Below, piece after piece: positions 8,802-17,491 of a stretch of 64,000 nt of DNA (position 1 is its first letter; the number at the start of each line of letters is the position of its first letter). The notes below the pieces were generated by a model. The model saw only the letters and a program-made list of their open reading frames with translations. It did no database searches and was not told the origin of the DNA. The position numbers and the translations under genes were made by a program. The stretch is from Sphingobacterium composti. GTDB taxonomy: Bacteria; Bacteroidota; Bacteroidia; Sphingobacteriales; Sphingobacteriaceae. Location: NCBI RefSeq assembly GCF_009829075.1, contig NZ_WUQZ01000004.1:184497-248496 (forward strand), in the 5' to 3' direction.

Positions 8802-9648
8802 TATCCATAAAATTATGAAAAATAAAAAGTCGCTAGTCCTCATTTGCTTTCTATTATTCATTGCGCTTTTTTCAAGCTCAATTTATGCTCAAAATAGAGA
8901 GGTGAAAATATTTGCACATAGAGGTGGAATGTTAGAATATGACGAAAATACAATTTCTGCCTTTCAAGAAACGTTCAACAAAGGAATTCGGGGGTATGAA
9001 GTCGATATCCGAATGACAAAAGATGGTTATCTTGTTTTATTTCATGACGACAACTTCAAAAGAATTATTGGGACTGAGGGTTCTATCGAAGAATCCACTT
9101 TGGCAGAAATCAAAAAAATGAAAACATTGAAAGGAAATCCAATTCCTTCATTAGATGATTTTTTGAATTTCTTAAAAGATAAAGAAGGACTGTATGTAGA
9201 ATTTGAGATGAAAACCCAAAAGTCCTATTACAATGAAACTGTTTTGGCGAAATATTGCTCTGAATTATATAACAAAGTAAATAAAATAAAAAGATCAAAG
9301 GATACGTATCTATTTACTTCATTTGACAAAAGACCACTTCGCTTATTGAAAGCAAAAGATGCGAATGTAGACTTGTTGTTCATTAAATCCGAAGGATTGA
9401 CACAAGCAGTACTAGATGAAGCGAAAGAATTGGGTATTAATAGACTTGGCTGCCGCGTAGAGAAGACTACTAGAGACATGGTTAAAAATGCTAAAGACCA
9501 AGGATTTATTGTAAGTCTTTGGCCTGGAAGAAATATAAATGATTTCTTGTTAGGAGTTAGTCTAGGGAGTGATATGTTATGTACTGATATTCCTGTCGAA
9601 GTGATGGAATGGGTAAAGAAACAAGGATCTTGGATTACATTGAAGTAA
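8794..9648 (+). CDS. Secreted glycerophosphodiester phosphodiesterase
   Basis: The protein carries an N-terminal signal peptide (hydrophobic LVLICFLLFIALFSSSIYAQ) followed by a GDPD TIM-barrel domain. The catalytic and metal-binding residues sit in AHRGGMLEYDENTISAF (His and Arg, then Glu) and in EVDIRMTKDGYLVLFHDD (Glu/Asp, then His). The family hydrolyses glycerophosphodiesters to glycerol-3-phosphate and an alcohol using a divalent metal. Export implies action in the periplasm. A second start, the ATG at 8815, would give a shorter n-region and is equally plausible. Its place inside an ABC-transporter and polyol-dehydrogenase operon suggests that it frees the alcohol that the transporter then imports; this is an inference. 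Confidence 0.9.
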   Translation: MINIHKIMKNKKSLVLICFLLFIALFSSSIYAQNREVKIFAHRGGMLEYDENTISAFQETFNKGIRGYEVDIRMTKDGYLVLFHDDNFKRIIGTEGSIEESTLAEIKKMKTLKGNPIPSLDDFLNFLKDKEGLYVEFEMKTQKSYYNETVLAKYCSELYNKVNKIKRSKDTYLFTSFDKRPLRLLKAKDANVDLLFIKSEGLTQAVLDEAKELGINRLGCRVEKTTRDMVKNAKDQGFIVSLWPGRNINDFLLGVSLGSDMLCTDIPVEVMEWVKKQGSWITLK

Positions 9649-9654
9649 TATAAT

Positions 9655-10686
9655 ATGATTAGGTACAAACACTTAAGCTGCTTATGTCTGATTATTAGTT
9701 TGTTGTTTGGATGTATCCCAAAAGAAGAAAAAAGGTCAAACAAAAGCACTAGTTCTTCAACTAGAAATGCAGCATTGCTAAGTTCAGAACGAGACCTTTC
9801 TGCTATCAAAGTTGGGTATTGTGGACCATCTATGGTTGCTCCATATTATGTGGCTTTGGAAACAATAGTAAAAGAGACAGTTCAGCATTATGGGATGACT
9901 TATTATACTGCCGATGGCCAAGAAGATGTAGCGAAGCAAGTAGCAGCCATTGAAGATTTATTGTCTAAAGGTATTGATGCTTTGATTATTAATCCCTTAG
10001 ATCCAAAGGCTGTAGTTCAAGTCGTAAACCGAGCTCATCAACAAGGTGTGAAGATATTTGTTGTGGATTCTATGATAGATCCATCAGCAGAATACATATC
10101 TTCTATAGTTGCTAATAATATGATGAATGGCGAACTTTTAGGTTTGTGGCTTGCCGAACAAAATATTGCAGAGCCTAAGATTGCGATTATTTCAGGAAAT
10201 CAAGGAAATCCAGTTGGTAGAGAGAAAAGATTAGGATTTATTCGCGGATTGGCAGATGGACAATTACATAAAAATGCAAAGACTAATTTCAGAGTCGTAG
10301 CACATGGTTGGGGTAAATGGAACAATAACGGTGGTGTGAAAGCCATGGAAGATATTTTGGTTGCGCATCCATATGTTAATGTTTTGTTTGCGGAGAATGA
10401 TGCCATGGCAATGGGAGCTGCAAAAACTATCAAAGAGATGGGCAAAGAAAAGGATATTACCGTAATAGGTGTAGATGGACAAAAGGAAGCCTATGAAATG
10501 ATGAAGGAGGGACGGTTAGCAGCAACAGCACAAAATAGTCCAAAGATACTTGGTGAATTAGTAGTTCAAGCTCTTGTTCGATATTTGAATGGTGATGAAT
10601 CTGTTGAAAAAACCATTTATACACCGTCGGTGCTTATATCAAGGTCTAATGTGGAAGATTTTTATGATCAAAAAGCACTTTTCTAA
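9655..10686 (+). CDS. Sugar/polyol ABC transporter substrate-binding lipoprotein (RbsB-like)
   Basis: The 343-residue protein has a lipoprotein signal ending in LLFGC (cysteine near residue 22) and a short polar linker. A type I periplasmic binding domain (Peripla_BP_4, ribose/galactose class) follows from about residue 53. Recognisable parts are KVGYCGPSMVAPYYVALE, the DALIINPLDPKAV loop typical of RbsB relatives, and VNVLFAENDAMAMGAA. It should be anchored in the inner membrane and capture the substrate for the ATPase and permease encoded next. Such binding-protein-dependent sugar importers are uncommon in Bacteroidota, which mostly use SusCD with proton or sodium symporters. The ligand is unknown; neighbours point to a polyol. 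Confidence 0.92.
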   Translation: MIRYKHLSCLCLIISLLFGCIPKEEKRSNKSTSSSTRNAALLSSERDLSAIKVGYCGPSMVAPYYVALETIVKETVQHYGMTYYTADGQEDVAKQVAAIEDLLSKGIDALIINPLDPKAVVQVVNRAHQQGVKIFVVDSMIDPSAEYISSIVANNMMNGELLGLWLAEQNIAEPKIAIISGNQGNPVGREKRLGFIRGLADGQLHKNAKTNFRVVAHGWGKWNNNGGVKAMEDILVAHPYVNVLFAENDAMAMGAAKTIKEMGKEKDITVIGVDGQKEAYEMMKEGRLAATAQNSPKILGELVVQALVRYLNGDESVEKTIYTPSVLISRSNVEDFYDQKALF

Positions 10687-10701
10687 TAATAAGTAACCAT
10701 T

Positions 10702-12177
10702 ATGTTAAAACTAACCAATGTTTACAAATCTTATGGTGGCGTAAAGGCACTTCAAGGTGTTGACTTAGAGGTGAAGGGAGGAGAGATTCATGCGCTATTG
10801 GGAGAGAACGGTGCAGGTAAGTCTACTTTGATGAAAGTAATTTCAGGAGCTATTGCATATGATTCTGGAAATATTTCATTCATTAATAAGGAGGTGAAAA
10901 CAAATAATCCGCATATTTCCAAAGAGTTAGGAATTAGTATCATCTATCAAGAGTTCTCTCTTATTCCAGATCTTACTGTCGCAGAAAATATTTTTTTTGG
11001 AAATAATACTTACAAATGGATTAAGTGGGAACAACTTTATAAGGAAGCGCGAGAATTAATTCAATCTTTGGGGTTTGATATTGATGTGAGAAAAATCACA
11101 TCAGAATTGTCTATTGCACAACAACAAATTGTAGAAATAGCTAAGGCATTATCCAAATCTATAAAATTGCTCATTTTGGATGAACCATCAGCTGTATTAG
11201 GTTCAGAAGAGATAAAAAAATTATTCACACTACTAAAGAAACTCAAAGAAAAGGGAATAGGAATAATCTATATTTCACATCATTTGGAGGAATTAATTGA
11301 ATTAACTGACCAGGTTACCATTCTTAAGGATGGAAAAACAATTGGTACTGTGCGTACTGCAGATGTCAATAAAGATATTTTGATTAGTATGATGGTTGGG
11401 CGAGAACTCAATCAATTGTATCCAGTCAAGAACCCAACTTTTAAATTTGATAACCCAATTGAAATCAAAGGATTCAACTCAAAACACTTTAATTCTCCTT
11501 TGAATTTTAAAGTTTACAAGGGAGAAATATTGGGTATTGGAGGTTTAGTAGGATCTAGCAGAACTGAAATTTTGCAAAGTTTATTTGGAAATTTTCCTAT
11601 TGATGAGGGAACTATTGAAGTGGATAATACTTCGTTCAAGCCTACAAATATTTCGTCTATGTTGACCAGAGGTTGGGGTATGGTACAAGAGGATCGAAAA
11701 GCTTTAGGTGGAGTATTGGAGCGAAGTATTAAAGAAAATATCAGTTTGGCTAATTTGAAGAAAGTATCGAATCGATATGGTTTCATTAATCCTAACAAAG
11801 AAAAGCTAGTTCTCGATGAATTGATAACGCGATTGAAGATTAAGATGGGCAATGCGGAGGATAATTTGTCATCCTTGAGTGGTGGAAATCAACAAAAAGT
11901 TATATTGGCAAAGTGGCTGAACCGAGAATTAAGGGTTCTATTGATCGATGAACCTACACGAGGAGTAGACGTTGGAGCACGTTATGAGATCTATCAGATA
12001 TTACAAAATTTGGCATATAGTGGTGTATATATCATCATGGTTTCTTCAGACATGGAAGAGCTATTAGGTATTTCGGATCGTATTATGATTATGAAATCAG
12101 GTACTATAAGTGGAATATTAGAACGTAAAAATTTCAGTGAAGAGTCTTTGCTGAGGATGGCAATAGGCGCTAACTAA
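10702..12177 (+). CDS. Sugar ABC transporter ATP-binding protein (RbsA-like, duplicated ATPase)
   Basis: The 491 residues hold two fused ABC ATPase domains, the hallmark of the carbohydrate uptake-2 (CUT2) ATPases. The first half is complete: Walker A GENGAGKST (about 34-42), LSIAQQQIVEIAKAL signature, Walker B LLILDEPSA. The second half has a degenerate Walker A (GLVGSSRTE) but an intact signature LSGGNQQKVILAKWL (about 391) and Walker B VLLIDEPTRGVD (about 411). This asymmetry is normal for RbsA and MglA. It powers uptake through the permease encoded 9 bases downstream and lies 15 bases after the binding-protein gene. Confidence 0.96.
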   Translation: MLKLTNVYKSYGGVKALQGVDLEVKGGEIHALLGENGAGKSTLMKVISGAIAYDSGNISFINKEVKTNNPHISKELGISIIYQEFSLIPDLTVAENIFFGNNTYKWIKWEQLYKEARELIQSLGFDIDVRKITSELSIAQQQIVEIAKALSKSIKLLILDEPSAVLGSEEIKKLFTLLKKLKEKGIGIIYISHHLEELIELTDQVTILKDGKTIGTVRTADVNKDILISMMVGRELNQLYPVKNPTFKFDNPIEIKGFNSKHFNSPLNFKVYKGEILGIGGLVGSSRTEILQSLFGNFPIDEGTIEVDNTSFKPTNISSMLTRGWGMVQEDRKALGGVLERSIKENISLANLKKVSNRYGFINPNKEKLVLDELITRLKIKMGNAEDNLSSLSGGNQQKVILAKWLNRELRVLLIDEPTRGVDVGARYEIYQILQNLAYSGVYIIMVSSDMEELLGISDRIMIMKSGTISGILERKNFSEESLLRMAIGAN

Positions 12178-12186
12178 TTAAAACCT

Positions 12187-13101
12187 ATGAAAAATTATAT
12201 TTTAAAGAATAATACTTTAATCATTTTTATACTGTTGCTTTTTGTCTCTAGTATACTTTCAGATTCATTCTTGACTATTACCAATATAAGTAACTTGTTG
12301 CGTCAAGTAGCGCCGATAGGTTTGGTTAGCATCGGAATGTTTTTGGTGATTTTGACTGGTGGTATTGATTTATCAGTAGGGTCTATTTTAGCATTTATCG
12401 GTGTTGTGTTTGCCTTATTGTCTTACGAAGTTTATTATCCTGTAGCTTTATTACTCTCTATTATTTTTGGGATTTTGTGCGGTGTTATTTCTGGTTATTT
12501 GGTTGCTTATCAGTACATCGCATCTTTTATAGCTACATTGGCAATGATGACTATTGTTCGTGGCGGTGGATTTTTGCTGTCTAAAGGAGCCCCAATTACT
12601 GTCGGCGAGCATTCTTCTAGTATTTTGACATTAGCCAATGGTACATTTTTAGGTATTCCCTATTCTGCTATCATATTATTTGTTTCATTTGGTATAGTTT
12701 ACGTTTTACTCAAATATCATGTTTACGGAAGAAAAGTAATCGCATTAGGTTCTAATGAAGAAGCTGTTCGTCTTTCGGGAATAAATGTGAAGCAAATAAA
12801 AATGTCTGTATATGTATTGGCAGCATTGCTGACCACAATAGCAGCATTATTAATGGTAGGAAGAACTGGTGTAGGTACGCCAAATGTTGGGGTTGGGATG
12901 GAGTTGGATGCAATTGCTGCGGTTGTGATTGGGGGAGCAAGTCTATCTGGTGGTAAAGGCACTGTTTTTCACACTTTATTGGGTGTTTTTATTTTAGGAA
13001 TGATTGGCAATATCATGAATCTTTTGGATGTTACTTCTTATTTGCAACAATTAATTAAGGGTGTAATTATCATTTTAGCAGTAATATTTCAAAAAAGATA
13101 A
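12187..13101 (+). CDS. Sugar ABC transporter permease (RbsC-like)
   Basis: This 304-residue integral membrane protein has about eight to ten hydrophobic helices and no signal peptide. The conserved BPD_transp_2 stretches are GLVSIGMFLVILTGGIDLSVG near residues 40-60 and the cytosolic coupling-loop region ALGSNEEAVRLSGINV near residue 190. GGASLSGGKGTVFHTLLGV follows near residue 250. It forms the channel of the CUT2 importer together with the preceding ATPase. Only one permease gene is present, so a homodimer is expected, as for ribose. Spacing of 9 and 13 bases to its neighbours shows that it belongs to the operon. Confidence 0.95.
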   Translation: MKNYILKNNTLIIFILLLFVSSILSDSFLTITNISNLLRQVAPIGLVSIGMFLVILTGGIDLSVGSILAFIGVVFALLSYEVYYPVALLLSIIFGILCGVISGYLVAYQYIASFIATLAMMTIVRGGGFLLSKGAPITVGEHSSSILTLANGTFLGIPYSAIILFVSFGIVYVLLKYHVYGRKVIALGSNEEAVRLSGINVKQIKMSVYVLAALLTTIAALLMVGRTGVGTPNVGVGMELDAIAAVVIGGASLSGGKGTVFHTLLGVFILGMIGNIMNLLDVTSYLQQLIKGVIIILAVIFQKR

Positions 13102-13114
13102 GCTAATAATACAA

Positions 13115-14608
13115 ATGAATTTTTTGAATAAACAAACCATAAAGTCTTTACCACAAGCGTTTGATGTACTAAGCGTGTCTGAAAATAAAGAGGTAGACAA
13201 TGCTATAGTCCATATTGGTGTGGGAGGATTTCATAGATCGCATCAAGCTTTTGCATTGGCGCAGTTAATTTCACAAGATCCTGTGAAATATGCCAAATGG
13301 AGAATTACAGGCGTAGGCGTAATGCCGCAAGATAAGGAGTTGATTGCGAATTTCAGAGAGCAAGACTATTTATATACATTGAGGATGGTGAATGCGGACG
13401 GAGAAGAGAAGTTAATGGTAATCGACGCTATACAAGATTTTTTGCATTTAGATTGTGAATTAAATAAAATTATAAAAAAGATAGCGAGTGAACATACAAA
13501 GATTGTTTCTTTAACCATTACAGAAGGAGGTTATAATTATGATTTCGAAAAGGATGCTTTTAAGATTGAGAATGAGAACATCATTCATGATTTAAACAAC
13601 AAACAGCATCCTAAAACGGTATTTGGTTTGTTAGCAAGGGCTTTAGAATACAGAATGTCAAATACTAATTCGTCTATTGTACTGCTTTCCTGTGATAATA
13701 TAATCGGAAATGGAGAAATCCTCCGTAAATCATTGTTATCTTTTCTAGAAGGTTATGATAGGACATTAAGAGATTGGGTCAAAACAAATGTATTTTTCCC
13801 AAATTGTATGGTCGATAGAATTACACCAGTTCCCAAGAAAAATGATGTGGAAGATTTAACTAACCGATTTCAAGTGAAGGATAATTGTTTGGTCGTATCA
13901 GAAGATTATTTTCAATGGGTAATTGAAAAAGGTAAATATCTATCCGAGTTTCCTCCTTTACAATTGGTTGGTGTAGAATTCGTAGATAAAGTGTTGTATT
14001 ACGAAAAGATGAAATTAGGGATCTTGAATGGTGGACACACCTTAGTGGGATTATTAGGATATGCATTAGGTTATAACACGATTCACGATGCCGTATTGGA
14101 TCCTATGATTTCTTCTGTGTATAATGCTTATGTGCATGAAGAGGTGATACCTGTATTGTCACCCATTTCTGGAGTTGACTATCATGAGTATTATGAAAAG
14201 GTAAAAACTAGGTTTGCTAATGCGATGATCAATGATAGTACGGATAGAATTATCTCTTTCTCTTCGGACAAATTTCCCAAGTTCATATTGCCAATTTATC
14301 AAAGTCAATGCGAACTTCATAAACCAAAGATAAGATATGTGAGCATTATTGTTGCGGCTTGGTGGTATTATCTTCGCCAAAATCAAATTGAAAATGGTAT
14401 GAGCCATGTTCAAGATAGTTTGAAAGGGGAATGGTCTATAATTTTTGATGACGAAGATAGTTCTGCACTCAAATTTATCGAATACAATCCTGTATTTGGA
14501 GATATGGGTAAAAATGAACTTTTTTTGAGTTTCTATTTGGAAGCCATTAACCATTTCAAAGCAGGTACTTTTAAAAAGTATCTTAATAATTTACACTTAA
14601 CTAGATAA
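13115..14608 (+). CDS. Mannitol dehydrogenase-family polyol oxidoreductase
   Basis: The 497-residue protein matches the long-chain polyol dehydrogenase family (mannitol 2-dehydrogenase, arabinitol dehydrogenase, fructuronate and tagaturonate reductases; usual length 480-500). The N-terminal NAD-binding domain starts with IVHIGVGGFHRSHQAFA near residue 30. The C-terminal catalytic domain contains K(L/M)xxLNGGH-type residues in MKLGILNGGHTLVGLLGY near residue 305, including the family lysine, asparagine and histidine. FPNCMVDRITP in the middle is another family marker. The likely reaction is NAD-linked oxidation of a hexitol or pentitol to a ketose, here passed to the PfkB kinase encoded 4 bases downstream. 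Mannitol to fructose is the simplest reading but not proven. Confidence 0.92.
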   Translation: MNFLNKQTIKSLPQAFDVLSVSENKEVDNAIVHIGVGGFHRSHQAFALAQLISQDPVKYAKWRITGVGVMPQDKELIANFREQDYLYTLRMVNADGEEKLMVIDAIQDFLHLDCELNKIIKKIASEHTKIVSLTITEGGYNYDFEKDAFKIENENIIHDLNNKQHPKTVFGLLARALEYRMSNTNSSIVLLSCDNIIGNGEILRKSLLSFLEGYDRTLRDWVKTNVFFPNCMVDRITPVPKKNDVEDLTNRFQVKDNCLVVSEDYFQWVIEKGKYLSEFPPLQLVGVEFVDKVLYYEKMKLGILNGGHTLVGLLGYALGYNTIHDAVLDPMISSVYNAYVHEEVIPVLSPISGVDYHEYYEKVKTRFANAMINDSTDRIISFSSDKFPKFILPIYQSQCELHKPKIRYVSIIVAAWWYYLRQNQIENGMSHVQDSLKGEWSIIFDDEDSSALKFIEYNPVFGDMGKNELFLSFYLEAINHFKAGTFKKYLNNLHLTR

Positions 14609-14612
14609 GATT

Positions 14613-15524
14613 TTGAAACATACTGTTATAGGATTTGGAGAGGTGTTATGGGATTTACTTCCTGAGGGCGCCCGTATCGGAGGTGCACCGCTCAATGTTT
14701 GCTACCACCTTAATAAAACTGGTTTGAATAGTTTTATTATAAGTCAAGTGGGGAAGGATGAACTGGGAGATAAAATATTGTCTGAGATTAAAAATTTAGG
14801 AGTCAATGCAGATTACTTGATACAAATTCCGCATTATCCAACATCTACTGTGGAAGTATCTTTGGATGCCAAAGGAAGTCCCAAATATACCATAGTGGAA
14901 AATGTCGCCTGGGATTATATATCTTTTAATCAGGGTGTTGCATGCCAAATAGCAAAAGCTGATGCTTTTGTTTTTGGTAGTTTGGTAGCAAGAAACCAAC
15001 ATTCCTATCAAACACTTTTGAAGTACGTAAGTTCTTCTACTTATACGGTTATGGATGTGAATTTAAGATTTCCATTTTATACGAAAGAAATCATTTTTAA
15101 TTTGTTACATCATGTTGATTTGCTTAAAATAAATGATGAGGAAATTAATATAATAGGGAAGTGGGCTGGAATAGAAAGTGAGGATGAATTGGCTATATGT
15201 AAGTATTTGATTGCTACATTTCCAAAAATGAAAGAAATATTACTTACCAAAGGATCTCAAGGTGCGCTCTATTATTCTTCAGACATAATAGTACGTATAG
15301 GTATTTACGAAGTCCAAGTCGATGATACAATAGGCGCTGGTGATTCTTTTTTAGCGGCTTTTCTAGCCAAAAAACTTCAAGGTGAACAAATTCAAACGTG
15401 TATGGAAGAGGCGGCTTTAGTTAGTGCTTTTGTAGCAAGTAAATCGGGAGCTAATCCTATTTATTCAAAGGACGATTTGATCAATTTCAAAAAAACACAT
15501 ATCCTAAAAAAGCCATTGCAGTAA
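14613..15524 (+). CDS. PfkB-family sugar kinase, fructokinase-like
   Basis: This 303-residue ribokinase-family kinase has the N-terminal substrate motif GGAPLNVCYHL (residues 23-33) and the C-terminal DDTIGAGDSFLAAFL (near residue 240), with the catalytic aspartate in GAGD. The opening GFGEVLWDLLPEGARIGGAP is typical of bacterial fructokinases. It would phosphorylate the ketose made by the mannitol dehydrogenase-family enzyme. The only start fitting the family N-terminus is a TTG at 14613, four bases after the previous stop, suggesting translational coupling. It is the last operon gene: a terminator hairpin overlaps its stop codon. Confidence 0.9.
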   Translation: MKHTVIGFGEVLWDLLPEGARIGGAPLNVCYHLNKTGLNSFIISQVGKDELGDKILSEIKNLGVNADYLIQIPHYPTSTVEVSLDAKGSPKYTIVENVAWDYISFNQGVACQIAKADAFVFGSLVARNQHSYQTLLKYVSSSTYTVMDVNLRFPFYTKEIIFNLLHHVDLLKINDEEINIIGKWAGIESEDELAICKYLIATFPKMKEILLTKGSQGALYYSSDIIVRIGIYEVQVDDTIGAGDSFLAAFLAKKLQGEQIQTCMEEAALVSAFVASKSGANPIYSKDDLINFKKTHILKKPLQ

Positions 15525-15539
15525 TTTACAATGGCTTTT
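15508..15539 (+). terminator. Intrinsic terminator of the polyol operon
   Basis: An 11-bp inverted repeat (15508-15518 with 15529-15539) overlaps the last codons of the fructokinase-like gene. The downstream arm ends in TTTT, and an A run in the upstream arm makes it usable from the opposite strand too. Confidence 0.75.
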
Positions 15540-15562
15540 AAAATGTTAGCGTGGTAGGTATA

Positions 15563-16150
15563 TTAGTTTTTTACTACTTCAACGTTAATAGTGATTTCAA
15601 CTTCTGGAGCAACTGCAAACACGCCTGTAGGCAACTTGTCTGCATAGTTAATTCCATAATCAAAACGGTTAATTGAAGTAGTCGCTGTAAATCCAGCTCT
15701 TGTCATTCCCCAAGGATCTGTGATGATTCCGTTATTTTGAACAACTTTAAATGTTACTTTTTTAGTAACATCACGGATTGTTAAATCACCCGTTAATGTA
15801 TATTTTCCTTTTTTGCCTTTCAATACCGAATTTTCCAATTTCATTGTCGGGAATTTTGCTGCACTAAAGAAATCGTCAGATTTTAAGTGATCATCACGCA
15901 TTTCTACACGTGTATCGATGCTATTCACATCAATCGTGAAATTGACTTTTGAATTATTGAAATCTGTTGCAGAAGTTGACTCTACATTACCTTCTAATTT
16001 TTTGAATTGTCCGTCTACAAATGCAATTCCTAAATGTTTTACCTCAAAACGCGCGTTCGTGTGCGCAGGATCTACAGACCATTTTACTTGTGCTACCGCA
16101 ACATTAGTAAATAGTACAAAAGCTGCTAAAATGTTAAATAGTGTTTTCAT
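15563..16150 (-). CDS. YceI-family periplasmic lipid-binding-like protein
   Basis: The protein starts with a cleavable signal peptide (KTLFNILAAFVLFTNVAVAQ) and then forms one YceI domain. It begins WSVDPAHTNARFEVKHLGI, includes the NFTIDVNSIDTR strand and LTGDLTIRDVTKKVTF, and ends in a run of beta strands. YceI proteins are small periplasmic beta-barrels that bind isoprenoid-type lipids; their physiological task is mostly unknown. The ATG at 16150 is chosen because the signal peptide begins there; an in-frame TTG seven codons upstream would add a polar lead of no use. The gene is monocistronic, facing the end of the polyol operon. Confidence 0.92.
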   Translation of the reverse strand: MKTLFNILAAFVLFTNVAVAQVKWSVDPAHTNARFEVKHLGIAFVDGQFKKLEGNVESTSATDFNNSKVNFTIDVNSIDTRVEMRDDHLKSDDFFSAAKFPTMKLENSVLKGKKGKYTLTGDLTIRDVTKKVTFKVVQNNGIITDPWGMTRAGFTATTSINRFDYGINYADKLPTGVFAVAPEVEITINVEVVKN

Positions 16151-16244
16151 ATATTTCTTATTTGCTGACAAAGTTGACCTTTTAAAATAGTTCTAAACTT
16201 AATCTATATTAAGAAATACAATTATTGTTATGATAAGATTTAAA

Positions 16245-17363
16245 CTAATCAATGCCTTCCCACCAGTTAGGATACTTTTTATAATTATCTAATGAAACGA
16301 TTTCACCCATTTTAGGAGTCAACAAAGGGAAGTTTTGTTTTTCGGCTTCTTGAGTTACACGAATTAAAGGCTCGTCCCAAGCGTGATTTGCTAAGGGAAA
16401 TTTAGAAGAATGCACTGGGATGGTGTAAGTTGTTTTTAAATCATGTGACGCTTGAATCACTTCTTCGGGCATCATATGAATGTATTTCCACATCTGATTG
16501 TATTGTCCATTTTCCAAAATAGCGAAATCAAAAGGCCCATATTTTTCACCTATATCTTTGAAATGTTTCCCATAGCCACTATCTCCACCTATGTAAATTT
16601 TCTTAGAATTAGTTTGTAAAATAAATGAGGACCACAATGTCGTATTTCGAGTAAATGTACGTCCGGAAAAATGTCGAGATGTCGCAGAGGTAAACTCAAT
16701 GCCATCGACTTTAGCATGTTCACCCCAATAAAGTTCGGTGATTTGGGAAGCAGGATATCCCCATTTTTCTAAATGGGCTGCAACTCCTAAACCAGTGACG
16801 ATATATTTTACCTTATCTTTCAAACTCATAAATGTATTGTAATCTAAATGATCCCAATGGTCATGGGTAATCACCATAATATCTATTTCGGAGAAATCAT
16901 CCGCTGAATAATTATAAGTTAATGGAAAAGCTTTTACACTTATTCGTATAGGAGAGGCGTACTCACTAAATACGGGATCGACCAATATTCGCTTTCCATC
17001 TAACTGCAAGTAATATGATGAATGCCCGAACCAGACGTATACATTGCTATCCAAAGGAATGTTTTTCAAATCCGATTTAATGACGGGAAGAGCAACGGAT
17101 GGTGAATTTCGTACTTTTTTACTAAAGAAGAAACCGCGAAGCATATCTGAATAGGATGTGCCTTCTGCCAAGGCCGGTGTAAATTCTAAATTATCGAAAG
17201 CTCCATTTTTGTAATTAGGGGCATTTTGCATCCGAATTAGGCGATCGCCAGAAGCATTCACACCAAAGCGATCTGATCGCATATATAGAAATCCTCCAAT
17301 AAGGATGATAACAAGGAGAAGTATAATGAATAACATAGTGAATTTGAATATTTTTCTTAACAT
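16245..17363 (-). CDS. Membrane-anchored MBL-fold metallo-hydrolase (NAPE-PLD/UlaG-like)
   Basis: The 372-residue protein has one N-terminal hydrophobic helix (residues 8-30), an anchor or uncleaved signal, and then a metallo-beta-lactamase fold. The metal motif HxHxDH is seen in MVITHDHWDHLDY near residue 163. Further metal positions lie in TSRHFSGR and GGDSGYG. The VWFGHSSYYLQLDGKRILVDP stretch before it is shared with UlaG and N-acyl phosphatidylethanolamine phospholipase D-like proteins. It probably hydrolyses a phosphodiester or ester in the periplasm. The substrate is not evident, and the neighbours (YceI, sialidase) give no clear hint. Confidence 0.88.
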   Translation of the reverse strand: MLRKIFKFTMLFIILLLVIILIGGFLYMRSDRFGVNASGDRLIRMQNAPNYKNGAFDNLEFTPALAEGTSYSDMLRGFFFSKKVRNSPSVALPVIKSDLKNIPLDSNVYVWFGHSSYYLQLDGKRILVDPVFSEYASPIRISVKAFPLTYNYSADDFSEIDIMVITHDHWDHLDYNTFMSLKDKVKYIVTGLGVAAHLEKWGYPASQITELYWGEHAKVDGIEFTSATSRHFSGRTFTRNTTLWSSFILQTNSKKIYIGGDSGYGKHFKDIGEKYGPFDFAILENGQYNQMWKYIHMMPEEVIQASHDLKTTYTIPVHSSKFPLANHAWDEPLIRVTQEAEKQNFPLLTPKMGEIVSLDNYKKYPNWWEGID

Positions 17364-17491
17364 AATACGTCTAATGTAGACTATTTTTTAATTATATACT
17401 CAAATTAATTGTAACGATTTTTTTATTCAGAACTTAATCAATTAGACATTTTGTTTACATATCTTGAGCACTCAATCATACAAAAACTATT

